A stretch of 40,017 bases of DNA from positions 1-40,017 of the forward strand of contig CAJTYM010000040.1 in the NCBI GenBank assembly GCA_910583835.1, given 5' to 3'. The notes beneath the pieces were generated by a model, which saw nothing but the letters and a program-made list of their open reading frames with translations, was not told where the DNA came from and made no database searches. Positions 24,097-31,443 of this stretch are shown piece after piece (positions within the stretch are counted from its first letter, which is position 1; each line of letters starts with the position of its first letter). The position numbers and the translations under genes were made by a program. Source of the stretch: an uncultured Lachnospiraceae bacterium. Lineage in GTDB: Bacteria; Bacillota; Clostridia; Lachnospirales; Lachnospiraceae.

Positions 24097-25182
24097 CTAA
24101 GCAACCTCCTTAACCTTAAACTTCTTCGTCATTTTACCAAACCACTCTTTTACAGTCGGCGCACTGATGACAACGAGGACAATTACGACAACAGCCTTAT
24201 ATGCCGGAAGCGCATCAGATGATACCTTGAACTTGTAAAGCGTGCTTGTGAGGAACTGAATGACATAAGCTCCAAAGATAGAAGCCGCCATATTGAATTT
24301 ACCGCCGCTAAGTGCATTTCCGCCCAGAGCAACTGCAAGGATGGCGTCCATCTCTATATCCTTAGCGATAGTGGAATAGTTGATAGTCTGAATACGGCTG
24401 ACCTTAATCAGACCAACGACTGCAACGCACAATCCCATAATTACATATGTAATGACTTTAATTATCTGAGGATTCAGACCATTTAACTTGGCAGAGTTCT
24501 CATTGATACCGACAGACTGGGTATATAAACCAAGGTTCGTGAACTTCAGCACAAGGAAGATAATCGCCACACAGAGCGCTGCGATAAAGAACGGCGTAGG
24601 AATCGGCACTCCTGGGATAAATCCTCCGTAATAGCCAAGGCTGGGGTCTGTGATAACAGGAAGTTCGTTATTGTTAATCCACGCTGCAATCGAACGACCT
24701 GCCGTGTACAGTATCAGGGTCGCAATCATCGGCTGTATCTTGAAATAAGCAACCAATACACCATTGAACGCACCAAACAGCATTGCTACCAAACAGCTTA
24801 CCAGGAAAGCTACGATAATTGGCGCTGCAAGTTCCTCGGGACGGGAATTGCCGCCGCCAAGAATACGCAGCAGCACACTGCCGGCAATCGCTACAGCCGC
24901 GCCCACACTGATATCCTGACCGCCGGAAGCAGCAGTAACCAAGGTCATGCCGATTGCAAGAATTGCGAGCTCTGAACCATCATTCAGGATTGAAATCAGA
25001 AATCCCTGCAGAACCATATTGCCCGTGCTGTTCTGTCCAACAGTAATCTTAAAGAACGCCGGATCTGCAATCAGGTTAAAGACTGCAAGTATCACTAATG
25101 CGAGCACTGGGATAAACATCTGATGTCTAACCATTCTCGACAACATACTCTCATTTGGTTTTTTCACTTCATTTTTCTGCAT
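24097..25182 (-). CDS. Furanose-type sugar ABC transporter permease (YtfT-like)
   Basis: A 361-residue membrane protein of the RbsC/YtfT family with a short charged N-terminus and many hydrophobic segments. Marks include AILAIGMTLVTAASGGQDISVGAAVAIAGS split over the conserved loop, FGAFNGVLVAYFKIQPMIATLI, TQSVGINENSAKLNGLN (coupling loop) and MDAILAVALGGNALSGGKFN. It starts two bases after the ATPase stop, with GGAGGTGA upstream that also overlaps that stop. It should pair with the next gene to make the channel. Confidence 0.9.
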   Translation of the reverse strand: MQKNEVKKPNESMLSRMVRHQMFIPVLALVILAVFNLIADPAFFKITVGQNSTGNMVLQGFLISILNDGSELAILAIGMTLVTAASGGQDISVGAAVAIAGSVLLRILGGGNSRPEELAAPIIVAFLVSCLVAMLFGAFNGVLVAYFKIQPMIATLILYTAGRSIAAWINNNELPVITDPSLGYYGGFIPGVPIPTPFFIAALCVAIIFLVLKFTNLGLYTQSVGINENSAKLNGLNPQIIKVITYVIMGLCVAVVGLIKVSRIQTINYSTIAKDIEMDAILAVALGGNALSGGKFNMAASIFGAYVIQFLTSTLYKFKVSSDALPAYKAVVVIVLVVISAPTVKEWFGKMTKKFKVKEVA

Positions 25183-25184
25183 TA

Positions 25185-26699
25185 TTATTTGTCACCTCCG
25201 GCAATCGTGCTCATAACCTTGCTCTGATTCAAATCTTCTCCGGAAAGCTCACCTACTACCTTGCGGTCCCTCATGACAACCAGTCTGGAACAGGTACGGA
25301 GCATCTCATCCAGCTCAGAAGAAATAAATGTAACGCTCATTCCCTCTGAAGCAAGCTTCAGCACTAATTTCTGTATATCTACTTTGGTTCCAACATCAAT
25401 ACCACGAGTCGGCTCATCCAAAATCAGGTATTCAGGATGTGTAAACAGCCAACGCGCAAGAATTACTTTCTGCTGATTACCACCGGAAAGAGACTTAATC
25501 GGCGTATCGGCAGAAGCCGTCTTAATACTCAGAAGCTTTATGTACTCATCTGCAATCTCATACTGTTTCGCTTTCGAGAACGGCTTAAAGAATCCTTTCA
25601 ATACCTGCTGGGCAAGTATGATATTCTCACGTACAGAAAGGTCTCCTACGATACCATCGCCCTTACGGTCTTCTGGAAGGTATGCAATACCGTTCTTCAT
25701 CGCATCCAACGGTTTACTAATCTTCACGGGCTTGCCATTCATCTTAACGGTTCCGCCAGTTACCCTGTCTGCCGCAAAGAGTGCACGTACGCATTCGCTT
25801 CGTCCTGAACCAAGCAGACCGGTAAATCCATTTACTTCACCCTTATCAATATGGAAGTCAAACGGCTTGATTCCAGCATCGCTGACACGACCCTGGGCCT
25901 CCAGAACCGGAACAGAACCTGCCTTGCGCTCATATGCCTTCTGCTCGCCCTTGATATCAGACATGTCATCCAACTCTTTGCCAAGCATCTTGGAAACGAG
26001 CTGTACACGCGGAAGCTTCTCAATTTCAAATTCACCTACTAACTGTCCGTCACGCATAACGGTAATACGGTCACAGATTTCATATACCTGATCCAGGAAA
26101 TGCGTAACAAAGACAATACCTACTCCCTTTGACCTCAAATCGCGCATCAGCTTAAACAGCTTCTCAACCTCCTGCTCATCCAGGGAAGACGTGGGCTCAT
26201 CCAGAATCAGCACTTTACAGTCCATGTCAACTGCTCGTGCAATCGCAATCATCTGCTGAACCGCGAGAGAACAGGTCTCAAGCTGCTGTGTAGCTGTTGC
26301 CGGGATATCCAATGATTTAAGGATTTTTTCTGTGTCAGAATTCATTTTCCTCCAATTCTGACCTATGCCGCTGGTCCGACCGATAAACATGTTCTCAGCG
26401 ACAGAAAGGTTGGGGCAGAGCGTAATCTCCTGATACACAGTACTGATACCAATCTTCTGTGCATCCTGCGGGGAATGGATAGCCACCGGTCCTTCTTTTC
26501 CATCCAGGAAAATATCTCCTTCATCCTTACTGTAAACCCCAGTCAGGACCTTAATCAAAGTAGATTTTCCGGCACCATTCTCACCCATCAGTGCATGAAC
26601 CTCACCTTTGCGTAACGTAAAATCCACCCCTTGCAGGGCGCGTACTCCGGGAAAGCTTTTGTGAATGTTCTTCATCTGTAATACTATATTGTCTTTCAC
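25185..26699 (-). CDS. Double-domain sugar ABC transporter ATPase (YtfR/RbsA-like)
   Basis: A 504-residue cytoplasmic ATPase with two fused nucleotide-binding domains. Domain 1 (about 5-240) has Walker A GENGAGKST, Walker B VLILDEPTSSLD and a degenerate signature (LAVQQM in place of LSGGQ). Domain 2 (about 260-500) has a weak P-loop GLLGSGRSE, signature LSGGNQQKV and LILDEPTRGIDVGTK. This asymmetric set is usual for the RbsA/MglA/YtfR group. The start is GTG at 26699 with GGAGGTGA upstream. It follows the lipoprotein gene after a 225-base spacer containing a strong stem-loop and duplicated TTGACA boxes, and is closely followed by both permeases. Confidence 0.93.
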   Translation of the reverse strand: MKDNIVLQMKNIHKSFPGVRALQGVDFTLRKGEVHALMGENGAGKSTLIKVLTGVYSKDEGDIFLDGKEGPVAIHSPQDAQKIGISTVYQEITLCPNLSVAENMFIGRTSGIGQNWRKMNSDTEKILKSLDIPATATQQLETCSLAVQQMIAIARAVDMDCKVLILDEPTSSLDEQEVEKLFKLMRDLRSKGVGIVFVTHFLDQVYEICDRITVMRDGQLVGEFEIEKLPRVQLVSKMLGKELDDMSDIKGEQKAYERKAGSVPVLEAQGRVSDAGIKPFDFHIDKGEVNGFTGLLGSGRSECVRALFAADRVTGGTVKMNGKPVKISKPLDAMKNGIAYLPEDRKGDGIVGDLSVRENIILAQQVLKGFFKPFSKAKQYEIADEYIKLLSIKTASADTPIKSLSGGNQQKVILARWLFTHPEYLILDEPTRGIDVGTKVDIQKLVLKLASEGMSVTFISSELDEMLRTCSRLVVMRDRKVVGELSGEDLNQSKVMSTIAGGDK

Positions 26700-26775
26700 C
26701 TATGAGTTCACCTCCTATATTTTTTAATATAATCACTTGCGCGCTCTATCGGCAAATGCTTACATTCACATCATT

Positions 26776-26826
26776 CACTCCGCTGTCAAGTGTTATATTT
26801 ACCTTCACCCACTCCGCTGTCAAGTG
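26776..26826. repeat. Direct repeats with TTGACA boxes before the ATPase gene
   Basis: A 17-base word, CACTCCGCTGTCAAGTG, occurs at 26776-26792 and 26810-26826, a 34-base period with further similarity around it. On the minus strand each copy reads CACTTGACAGCGGAGTG and so offers a perfect -35 box. The -10 matches 17 bases downstream are weak (AAATAT, AATGTA). They may be internal promoters for the ATPase and permeases, or only a duplication. Confidence 0.8.
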
Positions 26827-26839
26827 CCTATTTTCACAC

Positions 26840-26884
26840 AAAGCGCGGCGCAGACTTAACTTCGACCTCGCTGCGCCGCGCTTT
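26840..26884 (-). promoter_or_regulatory. Strong intercistronic stem-loop after the binding-protein gene
   Basis: AAAGCGCGGCGCAG (26840-26853) and CTGCGCCGCGCTTT (26871-26884) form a 14-bp GC-rich stem with a 17-base loop. On the minus strand no good T-run follows (TTTGTGTG), so it probably stabilises the upstream mRNA or partly attenuates, giving more binding protein than membrane subunits, as in other sugar ABC operons. Confidence 0.75.
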
Positions 26885-26924
26885 ATATTATTACTTTAAC
26901 TCAATTATAAGTTCTATCTACAGA

Positions 26925-28052
26925 TTAGATACCGTAGTCATCAACATCTGCCTGAGTGATAGTCTTAGCATCGAAGCCCTTCTCCTCCATGATAATGGTC
27001 TTCTCAGCAATTTCCTCACCAGCCTCAAGAGACTTGATTACATCGTCAATGTAGCTAGCCTGGAATGGGTTACACTGTCCATCATAGTTCCAGTTGCCTG
27101 CAAGAAGTTCTTCCAATGCCCACTTATTGCAGTCAAAGCCCATAACGATTACATCTTTATCTACACCATGAGCAATATTAGCTGCGTCAAGAGCTGCTAC
27201 AGCACCCTTAGCCATATCATCGTTCTCAGCGTAAATTACGTTGAACTTCTCGCCGGAGTCGATTACAGACTGAACAACCTGCTTAGCATTGTCAGCATTC
27301 CAGTCACCTGTCTGCTGTACAACAAGTTTCCATGAATCCTCAGCAGCTACCTTCTCATCAAGAGCTTTGGTACGTCCCTGCTGAGCTGCAGTACCCATCT
27401 GTCCCTGAATGTGGATGATGTTGTACTCATCTAATCCCTGATTTGCTAACCAGTCAACAGCTGTCTGTCCTTCTTTCTCCATATCAGATACGATGGAAGC
27501 TGCATAGAGGCTCTCATCTGCATCGATAACACGGTCGAACAAGATAACCTGTGTTCCTGCTGCTGCTGCATCATTCAGAACTCCGTCCCAGCCTGCTGTA
27601 TCAGCTGCAGAAATCAGCAGATAGTCAATTCCCTTGGTAATCATATTCTGTGCAAAAGTAATCTGCTCGTCATTCTTCTTGCTGTACTGGAAGTCTGCTT
27701 CATAGCCGTTAGCTTCACAGAACATTTCCTGAAGGTCTTTATCGTTAGCTGTACGATATCCAGACTCATTCGGGTCGTTGTTGATAACACCAACTTTGAT
27801 TAACTCTCCATCTGCCGCAGGAGCATCTGCTGTATCATCTGCTGCGTCATCTGCAGGAGCGTCTGCTGCGTCATCTGCTGCATCGTCTGCTGCGTCATCT
27901 GCAGGAGCGTCTGCTGCATCGTCTGCAGGTGCTTCTGTCTTAGCGTCATCTGCAGGAGCATCTGTCTTAGCGTCATCTCCGCCGCCACATCCAACTACTG
28001 TTGCTGCAACCATAGCTGCAGCGAGTAACATTGCTACTTTCTTCTTTAACAT
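26925..28052 (-). CDS. Sugar-binding lipoprotein of the ABC transporter (YtfQ-like)
   Basis: A 375-residue periplasmic-binding-protein-like lipoprotein (Peripla_BP_4). The start at 28052 follows GGGAGG; a longer frame is rejected. Lipobox VVGC near residue 22 predicts lipid anchoring outside the membrane. A low-complexity linker of Ala/Asp/Pro repeats (about 28-80) holds the domain off the surface. The binding domain shows LIKVGVINNDPNESGYRTAN, FQYSKKNDEQITFAQNMI, YLLISAADTAGWD, VILFDRVID and VIVMGFDCNKWALEELLAG, as in YtfQ-type furanose binders. It is the first gene of the transporter operon, behind its own promoter. Ligand could be L-arabinofuranose, galactofuranose or a short oligosaccharide. 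Confidence 0.9.
   Translation of the reverse strand: MLKKKVAMLLAAAMVAATVVGCGGGDDAKTDAPADDAKTEAPADDAADAPADDAADDAADDAADAPADDAADDTADAPAADGELIKVGVINNDPNESGYRTANDKDLQEMFCEANGYEADFQYSKKNDEQITFAQNMITKGIDYLLISAADTAGWDGVLNDAAAAGTQVILFDRVIDADESLYAASIVSDMEKEGQTAVDWLANQGLDEYNIIHIQGQMGTAAQQGRTKALDEKVAAEDSWKLVVQQTGDWNADNAKQVVQSVIDSGEKFNVIYAENDDMAKGAVAALDAANIAHGVDKDVIVMGFDCNKWALEELLAGNWNYDGQCNPFQASYIDDVIKSLEAGEEIAEKTIIMEEKGFDAKTITQADVDDYGI
27824..27975. repeat. Repeats coding the Ala/Asp-rich lipoprotein linker
   Basis: Degenerate 12-15-base units (TCATCTGCTGCGTC, GCAGGAGCGTCTGC and like words) code for APADDA and DDAAD runs in the binding lipoprotein. They stay in frame, so their number could vary by slippage. 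Confidence 0.8.
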
Positions 28053-28078
28053 TTTACATGTCCTCCCTTTTTTGTAAT

Positions 28079-28090
28079 CGGCTTTCGCCG
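28079..28090 (-). promoter_or_regulatory. Small GNRA-capped hairpin in the 5' UTR
   Basis: On the minus strand CGGC-GAAA-GCCG forms a stem closed by a GNRA tetraloop between the promoter and the GGGAGG site of the lipoprotein gene. It may protect the mRNA 5' end. Confidence 0.4.
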
Positions 28091-28101
28091 TTGGTGATTT
28101 C

Positions 28102-28130
28102 ATTTTAAGTTTTTTGCATGTTCACGTCAA
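28102..28130 (-). promoter_or_regulatory. Promoter of the sugar ABC transporter operon
   Basis: TTGACG (28125-28130) and TAAAAT (28102-28107) on the minus strand are 17 bases apart, 50 bases before the lipoprotein ATG. Confidence 0.75.
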
Positions 28131-28517
28131 TAAGCCTTGCTATGTATTTTTCATATTTGTCGCAATATCCAATACAAGTTAATTGATTTTTATTATATTT
28201 CAATACATATATTTGATTTTTCTTTGATTTTTTAAATTAAAGTTTGTTTAATTACTGTATTTTTTTGTACTTTTCCAGAATATGCAAATGTTTATCCACA
28301 ATTTCTGGAAGTTGCCGCTTGCATTTTTGGCAATCCTTTTTGTTACTTTTTGTCATTTCAATCATTTCATACATAATCTGTTCATTTTTTATTCATTTTT
28401 TTATGCGAATGATTTTTTCTCAAATAACAAATTTTATAAATATACAGATATTCTGATATTTTTTTACGATTTTAACTTCCAACCTATACCTGAACTTCCG
28501 AATTATAGAAACTACTC
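28131..28517. other. AT-rich divergent regulatory region, no gene
   Basis: This spacer lies between the transporter promoter and the regulator promoter. It holds a dyad ATATT-N6-AATAT with TTGTCGCAA at its centre (28153-28168), upstream of the transporter -35, and a perfect 8-base inverted repeat TTCCAGAA (28273-28280) / TTCTGGAA (28303-28310) with a 22-base gap. The short open frames here have poor ribosome-binding sites and AT-driven Phe/Ile composition, so no gene is called. Long T-rich runs are also present. Confidence 0.6.
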
Positions 28518-28546
28518 ATGACATTTATGCCAAACTATGATAGAAT
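28518..28546 (+). promoter_or_regulatory. Promoter of the AraR-like gene
   Basis: ATGACA (28518-28523) and TAGAAT (28541-28546) are separated by 17 bases, about 33 bases before the ATG at 28580, which has an AAAGGAG site. Confidence 0.6.
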
Positions 28547-28579
28547 CCAAACCAAACGGAACTTGAAAGGAGCCTTATC

Positions 28580-29656
28580 ATGCCAGCAAAATATATCCGC
28601 CTTGCAAACATTTTGCGTGAGTCTATCTTCCAGAACACAGGGAAAGGCATTTACAAGCTGCCCTCAGAGAGCGAGCTCTGCGAGCAATACCGCATGAGCC
28701 GCCAGACAGTGCGAACTGCCCTGCGCCTCCTAACGGAGGAGGGGCTTATCGAAAAACGCCGGGGAAGTGGTTCTTTTTCCACTGGGCTGGGAGCAATGCA
28801 AAACACGATAGCCGTCATTGTCAACCACGCAGAAGAATATACTGCCCCCACTTTCCTGGCAAATGTAAAATCTGCCCTGAATGCTAAAGGCTATTCCATC
28901 AAGGTATACTCTACCTATTCTAAAGTAGCGGAAGAACGAATAATTTTACAAAATCTGCAAAACGACTCTATCCGTGGCATGATAGTAGAAGGAAGTAAGA
29001 CAGCGCTGCCGAACCCCAACCTGGACCTTTATGAGCAGCTGATGGCAAAAGGCGTTTCCGTTTTATTCGCCGGAGGGATTTATGCCGGGATTACCGGCTG
29101 CGTCTGCATCAAGGATGACAATTATTACGGAGGCTACCTGTTGGCAAAACACCTGATACAGTTGGGGCATACCAAAATCGCGGGCGTATTTAAAATTGAC
29201 GACCAGCAAGGCCTGGAGCGTTATTCCGGCTTTGCCGCCGCAATGCGGGATTTTCACATCCCACTCCCGGAAGAACTGATTGTCTGGTATACCGCCACAA
29301 GGCTGGAAGCGCTGGAATCGAAATCAGACACCAGCTTCCTCGCCAGTTTACTGCGCCGGAACAAGGAGCCGTATTCTGCGGTCATCTGCCAGAACGACGA
29401 AGTCGCCTACTGGCTTATTCGCGAACTGAGCTATGCTGATATCCGGGTCCCGGAAGATATCTCTGTCGTTTCTTTCGACAACAGCTATATGAGTGATTTA
29501 AGCTCCATCCACATCACCACGTTAGCACATGGGAAAGAACCCGGCGCCGCCGCTGCCGCTGCGCTCCTGCGGATGATTCAGGGCGAATCTGTATTTTCGG
29601 AGGAGCTTCCCTGGAACCTGGTTGAAAAAAACAGCGCAGCGCCCTATCATCCTTAA
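28580..29656 (+). CDS. GntR/LacI-type transcriptional regulator (AraR-like)
   Basis: A 358-residue repressor-type protein. The N-terminal winged helix (about 5-70) is GntR-like: LPSESELCEQYRMSRQTVRTALR broken across the motif, then LIEKRRGSGSF. The rest is a LacI/periplasmic-type effector domain (IAVIVNHAEEYTAPTF, GMIVEGSKTA, DDNYYGGYLLAKHLIQLGHTKIAGV, SAVICQNDEVAYWL, ISVVSFDNSYMS). This fusion is the AraR architecture of Bacillus, which releases DNA on L-arabinose. It is divergent from the transporter operon. Target sites are probably in the shared spacer and before the GH43 pair. That the effector is arabinose is inference. Its stop codon lies in the loop of its own terminator. Confidence 0.88.
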   Translation: MPAKYIRLANILRESIFQNTGKGIYKLPSESELCEQYRMSRQTVRTALRLLTEEGLIEKRRGSGSFSTGLGAMQNTIAVIVNHAEEYTAPTFLANVKSALNAKGYSIKVYSTYSKVAEERIILQNLQNDSIRGMIVEGSKTALPNPNLDLYEQLMAKGVSVLFAGGIYAGITGCVCIKDDNYYGGYLLAKHLIQLGHTKIAGVFKIDDQQGLERYSGFAAAMRDFHIPLPEELIVWYTATRLEALESKSDTSFLASLLRRNKEPYSAVICQNDEVAYWLIRELSYADIRVPEDISVVSFDNSYMSDLSSIHITTLAHGKEPGAAAAAALLRMIQGESVFSEELPWNLVEKNSAAPYHP

Positions 29657-29674
29657 GGCGCTGCGCTGTTTTTT
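29631..29674 (+). terminator. Terminator overlapping the AraR-like gene end
   Basis: ACAGCGCAGCGCC (29631-29643) and GGCGCTGCGCTGT (29657-29669) form a 13-bp stem followed by T6. The left arm codes the residues before the C-terminus and the TAA stop lies in the loop. Confidence 0.92.
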
Positions 29675-29696
29675 CAGCTTTCTCAAAATCAATGGA

Positions 29697-29773
29697 AGAC
29701 CTAAGGCATCCTCCCAGCTTCGTTCTACTTTCTCGCAGCCATATAAAAGACCTAAGGCATCCTCCCAGCTTCG
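29697..29773. repeat. 26-bp direct repeats beside the response regulator gene end
   Basis: AGACCTAAGGCATCCTCCCA plus GCTTCG occurs identically at 29697-29722 and 29748-29773, a 51-base period. The second copy is also one arm of a terminator hairpin, so the first looks like a duplicated half-terminator. Confidence 0.9.
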
Positions 29774-29792
29774 CTGGGTCCCTCCTTAGGTC
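29745..29792 (-). terminator. Terminator of the MCP-response regulator operon
   Basis: GACCTAAGG (from 29749) pairs with CCTTAGGTC (to 29792), with an inner CCCAG/CTGGG stem and TTCG loop. On the minus strand the hairpin is followed by TTTTATAT. It overlaps the stop codon of the response regulator gene. Confidence 0.8.
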
Positions 29793-31413
29793 AAGTACGA
29801 ACACCACCGCGGTATTCCCTGGGGGTACAGCCCTGGGTCTTTTTGAACACAAAGCTGAAATAATGCGGATCCTTAAACCCGACCTCTGCCGCTATATCAC
29901 CGGACGGCCGTTCCGTCTGCCGCAGCAGCTGTTTGGCCTTTTCCATACGTTTCTTCGTCACATATTCCGTAAAAGTCATTCCCATCTCCTGCCGGAAAAC
30001 AGTGCTGAAATAGTTGGCGCTGACCTCCACGGCGCTGGCAACTTCATTGAGGGAAACAGAGTCTTTGGTATAATTTCCTTCTATATATACAAGCGCACGT
30101 TTAATCAGTTTCTTGCTCTGGCTCTCCATCACCTGCTCGCCTAATTCAAGCGCGCGCTGCAGAAGTTCCTGCATGTAAAACTTCATGTCCTCCACATTAA
30201 GGCTCAGAATCTGCGCTTTATCCGTATAAGTATTTTCAAGCAAATCTTCCTGCCTGTAACCTAGCTTTTCCACAAATGCAATCGCCGTGAATCTTATGCT
30301 TAACATCAGGTAATCCCGGAACATCTTGGACTTCAAGGCTTCCTTCTGGCTTTCCAGGTAGTTATCCACGAAGTCATCCACTTCCTCCGCCCGTCCATGC
30401 GCGAGGAAATTCTTAATTATTTCCGGATCTGCCTTCGCAATATCCACTTCCCCCAGAGATTCTTTGCTCTCCGCCCGCGAAGCGAAGCCCATCGTCTCCA
30501 TTGTCAGGATATGCTGCCCTGGTTTCAGGAATCGGTAAGACATCATGTGGTTAACTTTGCTGTATACCTGGGGGAGCATGCTCAGCCGTTGGACCGGTTC
30601 CCCAATTGCACAGCACCATTCTATCTCCGAATCATGCCCGGAACAGATGCGGATAATCGTTTCCCGGCACTTGCTTTTCAGTTCCTCCATCTGCTCTTCT
30701 TCACCTTTCAGCAGAATGCCATAGGTATTGATATTCCACCGAAACATCAGATATTCGGGATAACGCTGAAAGAAACGGGTAAGTTCTTCCCTCTTTCCTG
30801 CCAGCAGGCGGGACTCTTTGGAATGTTCCTCCGCGTTCCTCTTCTCCCGCAGGCTGACCATGGCAAGATTGTAACTGGCTGCATCCATTTCCAGAGAAAA
30901 TTTCTGCGCCTCCTCATAAATCTCCTGCACCGAAAGATGCCCCTCAAAAACTTTTTCAAAAAAAACTCTTCTGGAAAACTGCTCGTACTCCTGCATGTCT
31001 TCCTTATATTTCTCCTGATAATTCTCCTGTTCACGCTCACCCTCTATCTTCTCGCGAATCTCCAGCAGCGCCTTCTGCAATGCAGAACGTGAAATCGGCT
31101 TAAGCAGGTAACGCTCCACGCCAGCCCTGATGGCCTGCTGTGCATATTCAAAATCATCATGGACACTGATTATGACAACTTTAATGTGCGGAAACTCCTG
31201 CTTCACAATTCCGGTGAGCGCCAGACCGTCCATAAACGGCATATTGATATCGGTAATCAGCACATCTGGCCTTACTTTGCGTATCAGGGGGAGCGCCATC
31301 TCCCCATCACTTGCTTCGCCGGCAAACTGATAACCATACTGCTGCCACATAATGTTATCACGCAGACCTTCCCTGACACTGGTTTCATCCTCTACCAGAA
31401 ATACTTTTAACAT
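29791..31413 (-). CDS. AraC-type response regulator (YesN-like)
   Basis: A 540-residue two-component regulator. The receiver domain (about 1-120) keeps the acidic pair ED at 8-9, the phospho-accepting Asp55 in LITDINMP and the Lys of YLLKPI. A long middle region (about 150-420) without a known enzyme motif is typical of YesN-type proteins. The C-terminal AraC double helix-turn-helix (about 435-535) shows VSLNEVASAVEVSANYFSTVF and DIAAEVGFKDPHYFSFVFKK. An AAGGTG site precedes the ATG. It starts 30 bases after a Cache-domain MCP in the same direction; no histidine kinase gene is adjacent, which is unusual since the usual partner is a YesM-like kinase. It may control the nearby GH43 or transporter genes. 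Confidence 0.92.
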   Translation of the reverse strand: MLKVFLVEDETSVREGLRDNIMWQQYGYQFAGEASDGEMALPLIRKVRPDVLITDINMPFMDGLALTGIVKQEFPHIKVVIISVHDDFEYAQQAIRAGVERYLLKPISRSALQKALLEIREKIEGEREQENYQEKYKEDMQEYEQFSRRVFFEKVFEGHLSVQEIYEEAQKFSLEMDAASYNLAMVSLREKRNAEEHSKESRLLAGKREELTRFFQRYPEYLMFRWNINTYGILLKGEEEQMEELKSKCRETIIRICSGHDSEIEWCCAIGEPVQRLSMLPQVYSKVNHMMSYRFLKPGQHILTMETMGFASRAESKESLGEVDIAKADPEIIKNFLAHGRAEEVDDFVDNYLESQKEALKSKMFRDYLMLSIRFTAIAFVEKLGYRQEDLLENTYTDKAQILSLNVEDMKFYMQELLQRALELGEQVMESQSKKLIKRALVYIEGNYTKDSVSLNEVASAVEVSANYFSTVFRQEMGMTFTEYVTKKRMEKAKQLLRQTERPSGDIAAEVGFKDPHYFSFVFKKTQGCTPREYRGGVRT

Positions 31414-31443
31414 CTAATTTGACACCTTCCCAAAATCTATCCT

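Noticed and set aside
26840..26884. Terminator after the binding-lipoprotein gene
   Set aside because: The stem is strong but no T-run follows on the minus strand, and the operon clearly continues; called an intercistronic stem-loop instead.
28244..28521. Short plus-strand frames before the AraR-like gene
   Set aside because: They are AT-driven, Phe/Ile-rich, overlap each other and lack good ribosome-binding sites; the region looks regulatory.
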